Shown here: positions 1-7,210 of the stretch, in pieces
Position numbering within the stretch: position 1 is the first letter of the stretch
Layout of the letters: every line of letters begins with the position of its first letter
From: Proteobacteria bacterium UBA6522
Lineage (GTDB): Bacteria > Pseudomonadota > Gammaproteobacteria > Steroidobacterales > Rariloculaceae
NCBI GenBank assembly: GCA_002434915.1
Contig: DJLG01000133.1
Location: 1-12,243 of the forward strand
DNA: 12,243 nt
Reading direction: 5' to 3'
The notes under the pieces: model-generated
What the model was told of the DNA's origin: nothing
Database searches by the model: none
Seen by the model: the letters and a program-made list of their open reading frames with translations, nothing else
Translations under genes and position numbers: made by a program

Positions 1-1
1 A

Positions 2-922
2 GTTTTTTTATTGTTTGTTTTTGGATTTAGTGTTGCATTTTCTCAGGAGAGTTCAGTTAGAAGTGAAGATGCACTACTAGCAGATGCATTCAGCAATGGA
101 GATAGCGATTATATAAATGAAATACTACATCCAGAATTCACCTGGATAGATGCAGAAGGAATTATGTGGCCACGCAGGGAGTCTTTAGCTGCAGAACTTA
201 AACCGCTCCTAACGGGTGAAGATCAAGTCACTATAATCGAGCACTATTATGGAGCAGCCACTTTTTTAGAAAGAAGTAAGGACGACTCCTTTACTATGTA
301 TATCTGGGATTCAACTTCAGGAGCCCCAAAACTATTAAATATCACAGAGATACAAGTTAAAGAGAAAGATTACCAGTCTCAGAGTGCTGATTTTGAAATA
401 CCTTGTTACAACCCATGTACGGTCATGCCGTGGGTTCCTCTCTCTGAAAATCAAAGGTCTGCTTATGCTGCTTGGCAGGATCAAGAACAGGCATACTTAG
501 ATCCAGAAACAGGCAGATTGAACCGGGATGGATGGATCAGACGAATTAACAATGATCAGGATCAACGCCCTGTAAATACTTATATGGGGAAGTCTCCTCC
601 TAAGGAAGACCGTGTTGCATTCTATATGCCCCGAATTAATGCAGCGCTAGAATCAAGGGGAACAGGTTTCACTGTCCCTGTGTTGTGGTCTAGGTGGTGG
701 GATATTGGGGATGAGGCAGTTTTTAATATCATGTTACAGCCAACTTTTGGTGATAAGGCATATTGGGCTTCACGGATTTTTTCGCCAGTAAATGGAGTTT
801 GGATGATGTCAGAGAGTTATCATACCTATATTGAAACTTCTCCAATCATGATCTCTGTAGATCCAGCTATCTCTGGGGATGATAGGGAAGACCTTAGAAA
901 CGTGGATTTATCAACGCGTTAA
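2..922 (+). CDS. Exported NTF2/SnoaL-like protein, 5' end cut by window edge
   Basis: The reading frame is open from base 2 and begins with hydrophobic signal-peptide sequence (VFLLFVFGFSVAFSQE), so the true start almost certainly lies before the window. The TTG at base 11 is only the first start-like codon. The mature protein probably begins after the SQ at residues 11-12 (counted from that TTG), which puts it in the periplasm or outside. Residues about 18-118 have the helix-then-beta-sheet pattern of NTF2-like/DUF4440-SnoaL domains, with the typical early stretch of a small acidic helix followed by LHPEFTWIDAEG. The rest, about 145-275, starts with another charged helix and ends in Trp-rich strands; it may be a second NTF2-like unit, but this is less certain. 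Two cysteines in CYNPC (132-136) could form a disulphide. No catalytic function can be assigned. It precedes an exported hydrolase by 38 bp and may share its transcript. Confidence 0.7.
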   Translation, partial: VFLLFVFGFSVAFSQESSVRSEDALLADAFSNGDSDYINEILHPEFTWIDAEGIMWPRRESLAAELKPLLTGEDQVTIIEHYYGAATFLERSKDDSFTMYIWDSTSGAPKLLNITEIQVKEKDYQSQSADFEIPCYNPCTVMPWVPLSENQRSAYAAWQDQEQAYLDPETGRLNRDGWIRRINNDQDQRPVNTYMGKSPPKEDRVAFYMPRINAALESRGTGFTVPVLWSRWWDIGDEAVFNIMLQPTFGDKAYWASRIFSPVNGVWMMSESYHTYIETSPIMISVDPAISGDDREDLRNVDLSTR

Positions 923-960
923 TTTTTAACACCAAGAGTCTGAAGAGGAATAATGTATCT

Positions 961-2139
961 ATGAAGATAAAAGCATTTATCTATAGGACAGTTTTTTTGA
1001 TTGGTATTAGTAGCAGTGCCTTATGCCAACATTTTGAGGATGAGGTGTTGATTTTCCCCGAACGCCGTATTAGTGCTTTTGTCTATAAAGGGGCTGACGA
1101 AGAGGTTATTAGAAGCACACTACCTCGAATAAAAACGCGAGAAGGCGGTGAGCCTGGATCTTGGGTCTATGAGTGGAGTTACCTGGGCCGACACTATGAG
1201 TCTGAGGGTTATAAGTTTGCCCAAGAAAACCAAAGTGATAATGCTAGACAAGCTTACATGAAAGCTTCAAATTATTATGCAATGGCATGGTTTCCTTTCA
1301 ATTACACGCCTGAGGAAAAGGGAGCGTATGCGAAGCATCTAGAAACTTACCAGGCAGCAGGTCGTTTTTTTGATGAGCCGCTCGAGGTAATAGAAATTCC
1401 TTTTAAGGAAGGGACAATAAAAGTCTATATGCACAAGCCACAAGGGATACAGAAACCCCCATTGGTTTTATGGACTCAAGGTGCTGATCAATACAAGGCT
1501 AATGCATACACCTCCATAACCGCGCTTATCGATAAAGGAATGGCGGTTGGTACGTTTGATTTATTGGGTTTTGGAGAGAATGAGCAATGGTTGTCAACAC
1601 CCGAATCAGACGAACTACATCTAATGCTCTTGGATTATTTTAGTCAACATGAGGATTTTGATTCATCAAGAATTAGTTTTGTAGGTTTTAGCTGGGGAGG
1701 TTATTACACAGCAAAGCTAGCTACTCGTAATGACCCTAGAATCCATTCCATCGTCAGTTTCTGTGGTCCTGTACATCAGGCTTTTGTTCCATCTGAGCAA
1801 AGAATGGAATTTATTCTCAATGGCCCGGAGGCTCCAACTATTGAGAACCTTTTGCGTAGGATCGGGGTGAGAGACTCTTCGGTAGCAGCAGCTCAAGAAG
1901 TGTTAGCACCCTTTTCTCTTTTATCTTCGGGTTTAATAGGTCAAGGGAAAACGATCACAACTCCATTGCTGGTTGCCAACGGCACGCGAGATGGACTTAT
2001 TCCAGCATCAGAGGCAGAACTTCTACATAACTCTGCAGAGGTATCTGATTTATGGTTATTGGGTAGTGGCGATCATTGTGCTAATGAATACTTGCCTGTT
2101 GCATTGCCGCAGCTGGCTGATTGGATCCTAGAACAATAG
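961..2139 (+). CDS. Exported alpha/beta hydrolase, FrsA/DUF1100 type
   Basis: Predicted serine hydrolase of 392 residues. An N-terminal hydrophobic segment (about 8-21) ending ALC-Q suggests Sec export. Residues 70-135 form a helical region (LGRHYESEGYKFAQ, then repeated Tyr/Ala helices) like the N-terminal domain of FrsA and 2,6-dihydroxypseudooxynicotine hydrolase relatives. The alpha/beta core runs from about 145 to the end. The nucleophile elbow is GFSWGG with Ser244, the acid is probably Asp344 in NGTRDGLIP, and the base is His372 in GSGDHC; a TQGAD loop near 172-176 could supply the oxyanion hole. All catalytic elements are intact. The ATG is preceded by AGAGGA about 11 bases upstream, which supports this start. 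E. coli FrsA is cytoplasmic, so the signal peptide is a departure. The substrate is unknown; an ester or C-C bond hydrolase is plausible. Confidence 0.8.
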   Translation: MKIKAFIYRTVFLIGISSSALCQHFEDEVLIFPERRISAFVYKGADEEVIRSTLPRIKTREGGEPGSWVYEWSYLGRHYESEGYKFAQENQSDNARQAYMKASNYYAMAWFPFNYTPEEKGAYAKHLETYQAAGRFFDEPLEVIEIPFKEGTIKVYMHKPQGIQKPPLVLWTQGADQYKANAYTSITALIDKGMAVGTFDLLGFGENEQWLSTPESDELHLMLLDYFSQHEDFDSSRISFVGFSWGGYYTAKLATRNDPRIHSIVSFCGPVHQAFVPSEQRMEFILNGPEAPTIENLLRRIGVRDSSVAAAQEVLAPFSLLSSGLIGQGKTITTPLLVANGTRDGLIPASEAELLHNSAEVSDLWLLGSGDHCANEYLPVALPQLADWILEQ

Positions 2140-2212
2140 ACCCCATATAATTGCGACCTTCCTTGCTAACCAAGCATCTTGAGTAGTGTGATTAAAATCT
2201 TAAGCCTCTTAG

Positions 2213-3187
2213 ATGACTCTCAGTAAAATAGGTGTACTGGCACGATTGGGAGTGCTTTTACTTATAGGGGCCGCCGGATGCGGTGGAGGCGGTTCGGCAT
2301 CATCTGGAAGCAACGTGGGAATAGTTACCAGCGGAGGCGATCAATCCGGGGGTACAGTTTATTCAACATCTAATGTTTACTGCGATCTAAGTGAACTTTC
2401 CTACAACAACGATGAATCAGTTAATGCGAATAGTGACTTTACTTGGACATGCAATATACAGAATAGGGTTTTATCAGCAAACGGCATTCCTAATCATGAA
2501 GTTGGTACTTTTCCGAATGCTAATAACCCTAATACTATAAGCATCCAGAATGTTGCAAAAACATTCACTGTCAATCCCTCTACTATTTCTGCCGATGGCA
2601 CCTCGGCTCAAGTAGTTGCCTACGCACTAAACGGCATTAAATTTGATCCAGGTACAGCTGGACGTTGCAATAATTCAGGAGTTTGTAGTCTGGCAGGAGG
2701 CTCAGGGGCATGGAACATTGAAGCATTAGGTCATGACACATTCGATTTTGGTGATGATATGAATCACGCTCATGTGCAGCCAACAGGCGCCTATCATTAT
2801 CATGGTATGCCAGAACGCTATCTCACCAAATTAGGAAAAGGCGAAGCCATGACTTTTGTAGCCTGGTCCTTAGATGGGTTTCCGGTCTATGCACGTTACG
2901 GTTATAGCACAGCAGGCGATGCTAGTAGTGTTATCAAGGTATTAACCCCAAGCTGGAGACTGAAGACAACGGGTGATATTGGTAGACCTTCATTTAAACA
3001 TCACGATAGTAGTGCTATTCCCCTAGGAGCATTTACTCAGGATTATGAGTATGTTGAGGGTTCTGGGGACTTGGATAGATGTAATGGCCGTGTTGGCGTC
3101 ACTCCAGAGTTCCCTGCTGGAATTTATTACTATGTAATCACTGATTCTTTCCCCTATGCTACACGTTGTCTAAAAGGTTCATTCTAG
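2213..3187 (+). CDS. YHYH-domain lipoprotein
   Basis: Predicted surface or periplasmic lipoprotein of 324 residues. The N-terminus has a short charged stretch, a hydrophobic core (about 8-21) and the sequence IGAAGC, with Cys23 as likely lipidated residue; the -3 position is Ala rather than the usual Leu. A Gly/Ser-rich linker (24-50) follows. The C-terminal half matches the YHYH protein domain: a Cys-containing segment, a His-rich run NHAHVQPTGAYHYHG (184-198, YHYH at 194-197), then LDGFPVYARYGY (220-231). The clustered histidines suggest metal binding, but no activity is established for this family. Four cysteines (152, 158, 290, 319) may pair as disulphides. No clear ribosome-binding site precedes the ATG. 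A TAAAAT box at 2193-2198 could be a -10 element but has no convincing -35. The gene lies 48 bp before the S8 protease lipoprotein and shares its Cys-Gly-rich anchor style. Confidence 0.85.
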   Translation: MTLSKIGVLARLGVLLLIGAAGCGGGGSASSGSNVGIVTSGGDQSGGTVYSTSNVYCDLSELSYNNDESVNANSDFTWTCNIQNRVLSANGIPNHEVGTFPNANNPNTISIQNVAKTFTVNPSTISADGTSAQVVAYALNGIKFDPGTAGRCNNSGVCSLAGGSGAWNIEALGHDTFDFGDDMNHAHVQPTGAYHYHGMPERYLTKLGKGEAMTFVAWSLDGFPVYARYGYSTAGDASSVIKVLTPSWRLKTTGDIGRPSFKHHDSSAIPLGAFTQDYEYVEGSGDLDRCNGRVGVTPEFPAGIYYYVITDSFPYATRCLKGSF

Positions 3188-3235
3188 TAACGATTGAGTT
3201 CTGTCAGGGTTTAAAACTATCTGCTGGTATAGAGA

Positions 3236-6200
3236 ATGCAAAGGCATCACAGTTCTATGATAGTGCTTCAATTATTTGTCTGTGTGGCAAGTATTTTATT
3301 TTTGAGTGCCTGTGGCGGTGGTAGTGGCGGTGGTAGTGGCGGTGGTTATTCCGCCGCAGCTATACCTAATGAACCGCCTGTATTTGCAATCCCAAGTCAG
3401 AAATCTTTTTTAGAAGGAGCTCCTGGACTGACGCTAGTAGCAATCGACGCAAATGATGACAATATAGTCTTTTCGATTATAGGAGGGCCAGACAAGGATT
3501 CTTTTTTTATTGCAAATTCAAAAGTTTTAGCATTTGTAACGGAAAGTGATTACGAAAACCCGGGTGATATAGACGCTAATAATGAGTACTTGGTCAAAGT
3601 CCAAGCATCCGATGGCCTAGCCACCACCACAGCTGATCTTACGATAAAAATTCTTGATGCTCTTGAAGGTCGAGTTATTGATGGTCCAATTTCTGGCGCC
3701 TCAATTTTTGTGGATTTAGATGGAGATAGAATAGTAGACAGTGGTGAGCCCACAGGGAGAACCAATGAAAATGGTTATTTCAAAGTCCCACAAATAACGC
3801 CCATCGAAAATATAATCCCTAAAATTATTTCCTATGAGGGCATAGACTCTAAAACAGGGCAGTCACTGGCTCAATTTGCTGTCCTATCTGATGTGCCAGG
3901 ACCCTTAGTGTGTGATGCTGAAAATTGTGCTAAGCCAGATTCAGCATTTATTACGCCCCTAACTTCCCTACTTGCGACAACTACAAATGATGAAGATAAA
4001 GAAAAAATTCTATCAGCATTTGAAATTAACGATTCACCAGAAAATCTTCTTAGTACAGATATATGGAAATCAGCAGAAGCTGGAAGTAACACATCAAAAA
4101 ACATTCAACGTATTAATCAACAGATTGCGCTATTGCTTCAGGCTGTAAATACAATTTCTGGAGTTAATGACCTTGCAAACAGTCTTTTAGTTGTGAACAC
4201 GATGAGCTCGGAGCTTCTGTCACTAACAAACTCTCAAGACACAATTAATTTAACTAAGAGGGAAACAGTTGAGTCTCTACTAAAAAAAGTAACAGAGACT
4301 GCTTTCCCCACTATAACCATCAGTGAACCCACGCTTGAAAAATTGGTTGTTCCAGTTGCAAATATTAATGCGGTTTTCGCTGATTTAAGAGTAAATCCTG
4401 TTGGGAGCACAATGATAGGGGTGGTTTCTGCTGCTCAGTCAGGACTGCGGACATCTATGGCATCTTTTATATCAGGAGAGATTAGCGTTAATGATTTTTC
4501 TGAAAAAAACGCAGCTAAGACTTTATTTGGAGAGGTAACAGTTCCAACAGATGCCTCTGATTACGATGAAGATGGGTTGGCAGATATTATAGATTTTGAT
4601 GATGATAATGATGGAGTCCAGGATTATTCTGATGAGTATCCGTTAAATTCTAATGTTCACACTTCACCTGTTGCTATAGCGGCTACACACCAGTTGAGGT
4701 TGCAACCTGTCGCTCAGACTAAGCAAACTATTGTACTAACTGGAACAGCTCAAAATAATAGGTCATTAACCTATAGTCTTGTGTCTGATGGTTCATATGG
4801 GACAGCGTCAATTAATAGCACTACGGGTGTACTGGCTTATACCCCCTCGGTTTCAACCACTAACTCCATTACAGACACCATAACCTTTAAAGTTAATGAT
4901 GGTTATATTTCCTCGTCTGTTTCAACTGTGACCTTAGAAATTAAAACTGACCCTTTGTATCATTATCAATGGCATTTGGATAATACCAAGCAGAGTAATT
5001 TCTCAGCAGCTGGAGGGTTTCTAGGAGAAGATCTTAATGTTGACTCGGTTATCAGTGCTGGTGTCACTGGGGATACAGTAACCGTTGCCATACTTGATAC
5101 TGGATTAGAGATTGCCCATGAGGACCTTGCAGCAAACATCGTAGCGGGAAAGTCATGGGATTATGTTGATAGTGATACGGACCCTACTTCTGACGATAAT
5201 GATGGTGATCATGGAACCACCGTTGCAGGGATTGTTGCCTCTGTAGGTTGGAATAAGATTGGAGGTAGAGGTGTAGCTCCTGATGTTTCACTAGTTGGCT
5301 ATAACTTTCTTGAATCGCCAAGCATTGCTAACGAAGTTCATGCTATGGGCCTAGATAATGATCTTGCTACCGATGTTGATATCTTGAATATGAGTTACGG
5401 CAGAAATAATCCAACTTCTTTTCAGCTCGGTGGAGCAAATAACTTACGACTATCGGCATTCGTAAATGGTGTGACTAATATGCGGAGCGGGAAAGGGGCG
5501 ATTTACGTGCAATCAGCTGGCAACACTTGGTATAAGTCTGGCTACTGTGGGCCTAACTCTCAATCCAGTGATAATCTTGCTTGTACAGACTCAGTTTTTG
5601 ACCCTGCCTTTGCACTTCCCTATGTAATTGGTGTGGCGGCATTAAATGCCAAGGGGTTGAGATCATCCTATTCAACCCCAGGCGCATCCATTTGGATATC
5701 TGGTTTTGGTGGAGAGTTTGGGATATATGCTCCTGCAATAATGTCAGTTGATCAATCGTCATGTAGCTCGGGCTACGTAAAAAATGGCAACACCGGTAGA
5801 AATGCATTTGATAATCAGGGTTATCATGCAGAAAACTCTAACTGTAATTATATGTCTCAGTTCAATGGCACTTCTTCTGCAGCGCCAACTGTTGCAGGAG
5901 TTATTGCGCTAATGCTTGAGGCTAATCCCAATTTAACTTGGCGAGATGTAAAAAAAATATTAGCCAGCACAGCTCGTCAAGTGGATAACCCAAGGAACGT
6001 CTCTGTAAATGGTATAGAACAATTTAGCTGGATAACCAATGCAGCTGGCTATAAATTTCATAACTGGTATGGCTTTGGGGTCATCGATGCAGCAGCAGCA
6101 GTCAGTTCTGCAAAAGCTTATACACCCAATAATTTAGGTGCATTTGTTGAAACAGACTGGAATAGCTCAGCGACGGTCACCGCAACAATGGTGGATTCAA

Positions 6201-6550
6201 CTACCCATTACATTGATGTACCAATAACTGCTCCTGCCGGATCCTCAGACGTTATTGAATTCGTGAGACTAAGAATCAGTCTTCGTCATACTATCCCCAA
6301 TAGTATTGGAATTAGGCTGCAGTCCCCCTCAGGAACAGTTTCTACCATCCTACAGCCATACACTAGATTACAAAGTAATCCTAATGCTGACTGTAGCATT
6401 TCAGCTACTTGCACTTATTTTGAGCTGGCTAGCAATGCATTTTATGGAGAACCCATTGCAGGAACATGGAGATTACTGATAACTGATCATATCTCTGATG
6501 GCACTCAAGGTATCTTTGAAAAGTATCAGATAAATATTTATGGGCATTAG
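3236..6550 (+). CDS. Modular S8 subtilisin/kexin-like protease lipoprotein with C-terminal P domain
   Basis: Large exported serine protease of 1104 residues. The lipobox LSAC places the lipidated Cys at 26 (an in-frame Met8 is an alternative start), followed by a GGGS-repeat linker. Domains in order: cadherin-like beta domain (about 44-140); a Ca-binding SdrD/CarboxypepD-like module RVIDGPISGASIFVDLDGD (from 146); a long helical region (about 235-430); a thrombospondin-3-like acidic repeat (442-466, DxDxDG type); a second cadherin-like domain (478-570); the S8 catalytic domain (about 573-960); and a P/proprotein-convertase jelly roll (about 968-1104). The triad is intact: Asp621 (ILDTG), His659 (DHGTTVAG), Ser880 (NGTSSAAP), with oxyanion Asn763 (QSAGN). 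DPLYHYQWHL at 572-581 is the usual entry to kexin-like catalytic domains. No S8 propeptide is evident before it. The next gene overlaps or abuts the stop and may supply one. Confidence 0.9.
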   Translation: MQRHHSSMIVLQLFVCVASILFLSACGGGSGGGSGGGYSAAAIPNEPPVFAIPSQKSFLEGAPGLTLVAIDANDDNIVFSIIGGPDKDSFFIANSKVLAFVTESDYENPGDIDANNEYLVKVQASDGLATTTADLTIKILDALEGRVIDGPISGASIFVDLDGDRIVDSGEPTGRTNENGYFKVPQITPIENIIPKIISYEGIDSKTGQSLAQFAVLSDVPGPLVCDAENCAKPDSAFITPLTSLLATTTNDEDKEKILSAFEINDSPENLLSTDIWKSAEAGSNTSKNIQRINQQIALLLQAVNTISGVNDLANSLLVVNTMSSELLSLTNSQDTINLTKRETVESLLKKVTETAFPTITISEPTLEKLVVPVANINAVFADLRVNPVGSTMIGVVSAAQSGLRTSMASFISGEISVNDFSEKNAAKTLFGEVTVPTDASDYDEDGLADIIDFDDDNDGVQDYSDEYPLNSNVHTSPVAIAATHQLRLQPVAQTKQTIVLTGTAQNNRSLTYSLVSDGSYGTASINSTTGVLAYTPSVSTTNSITDTITFKVNDGYISSSVSTVTLEIKTDPLYHYQWHLDNTKQSNFSAAGGFLGEDLNVDSVISAGVTGDTVTVAILDTGLEIAHEDLAANIVAGKSWDYVDSDTDPTSDDNDGDHGTTVAGIVASVGWNKIGGRGVAPDVSLVGYNFLESPSIANEVHAMGLDNDLATDVDILNMSYGRNNPTSFQLGGANNLRLSAFVNGVTNMRSGKGAIYVQSAGNTWYKSGYCGPNSQSSDNLACTDSVFDPAFALPYVIGVAALNAKGLRSSYSTPGASIWISGFGGEFGIYAPAIMSVDQSSCSSGYVKNGNTGRNAFDNQGYHAENSNCNYMSQFNGTSSAAPTVAGVIALMLEANPNLTWRDVKKILASTARQVDNPRNVSVNGIEQFSWITNAAGYKFHNWYGFGVIDAAAAVSSAKAYTPNNLGAFVETDWNSSATVTATMVDSTTHYIDVPITAPAGSSDVIEFVRLRISLRHTIPNSIGIRLQSPSGTVSTILQPYTRLQSNPNADCSISATCTYFELASNAFYGEPIAGTWRLLITDHISDGTQGIFEKYQINIYGH
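3314..3346 (+). repeat. 12-bp tandem repeat coding for GGGS linker
   Basis: The unit GGCGGTGGTAGT occurs at 3314-3325 and 3326-3337, followed by nine further bases of a third copy (3338-3346). It encodes the Gly-Gly-Gly-Ser spacer directly after the lipidated cysteine of the S8 protease. Because the unit is a multiple of three, copy-number change would alter linker length without shifting frame. Confidence 0.9.
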
Positions 6551-7136
6551 AATGAATCAAACTATGATTATTAAATCAATCTCGTTGCGAGTGTATTGTT
6601 TATTATTTTCTTTCGGGATTCTTTTTATTCAACATGATGTGTTTTCGCAGGAACCGTTTGTTTCAACAGCAAATAATTCCAACTCGGTGGTTGAGCAGCC
6701 TGCTCGCTTAATACCCACTATTTTGTTTGAGTCAACAGTGATTTTTGATGAAAATGATTTAATACCCCTTTTACCTAATATTTATCAGATAGGAAATTTT
6801 AAATATGAGTTAACACCAGGTGCTCTAAGTGCATTCTATTTGCCACAATCCGCATCAGGAGAGCGCATTTATAAGCTGGTTCAGGAGCAGGGTATTGACG
6901 GCTACAAAATTTCTGATGGTTCAATGCTCATTGAGTATCTGGAGGGAACCGATACAGCAGCTATAGCTAATGATTTTAGTCTAGAACTGATTCTAGATTT
7001 TCCTAGTGTTAGAACTGCATCTTTTCAGGCATCTACATTCTCTGGGCTCAACGAACTTATGAGCACTCTTGCGGAAGATGACAGGATCAATTTAGTTATT
7101 TTGGATCTCATAGACCCCAGCATAGGCCCACGTTAA
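6540..7136 (+). CDS. Small exported protein with S8-propeptide-like C-terminus
   Basis: A 198-residue protein. The first ATG (6540) overlaps the protease stop by 11 bases. A second in-frame ATG at 6552 starts one base after that stop and may be the real start. Either arrangement suggests translational coupling, and neither has a strong ribosome-binding site. The signal peptide spans about 11-36 (hydrophobic core LLFSFGILFI, then VFSQE). Residues 58-125 are not recognised. Residues 127-192 follow the pattern of subtilase propeptides of the fervidolysin/I9-like type: a strand MLIEYLEGTD, a helix AAIANDFSLEL, a second strand ending in Pro-Ser-Val, a strand ASFQA, a helix LNELMSTLAEDDRI and a final strand LVILDLIDP. 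I infer that it acts on the adjacent protease as a folding helper or inhibitor in trans. An unrelated exported protein remains possible. The gene call is firm; the function is tentative. Confidence 0.7.
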   Translation: MGIRMNQTMIIKSISLRVYCLLFSFGILFIQHDVFSQEPFVSTANNSNSVVEQPARLIPTILFESTVIFDENDLIPLLPNIYQIGNFKYELTPGALSAFYLPQSASGERIYKLVQEQGIDGYKISDGSMLIEYLEGTDTAAIANDFSLELILDFPSVRTASFQASTFSGLNELMSTLAEDDRINLVILDLIDPSIGPR

Positions 7137-7191
7137 AAGTATTTAGTTAATAACCCTCAAATCATCGGGCGTAACATAAGAGTACTTTTGA
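7133..7191. terminator. Possible AU-rich hairpin between convergent genes
   Basis: AAAAGTA at 7135-7141 is complementary to TACTTTT at 7183-7189, and the pairing can extend on both sides with A-U and G-U pairs (7133-7144 with 7180-7191), leaving a loop of about 35 bases. It covers the stop of the small exported gene and lies just before the end of the convergent hydrolase gene. It could mark transcript ends from both directions, but the stem is AT-rich, the loop long and there is no clear U-tract. Confidence 0.25.
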
Positions 7192-7210
7192 TGTATTGAA
7201 TGGAAGAGCG

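Noticed and set aside
11..13. TTG as the real start of the first gene
   Set aside because: The frame is open to the window edge and the upstream codons are still hydrophobic signal-peptide sequence, so the true start is probably outside the window.
5553..5807. Antisense ORF within the S8 protease gene
   Set aside because: It lies opposite the catalytic domain, which is clearly coding, and its product shows no recognisable domain or signal.
3236..7136. Protease plus small protein as a toxin-immunity or phage-defence pair
   Set aside because: Both proteins carry export signals and the small one looks like a propeptide; no defence domain or defence-island context is present.
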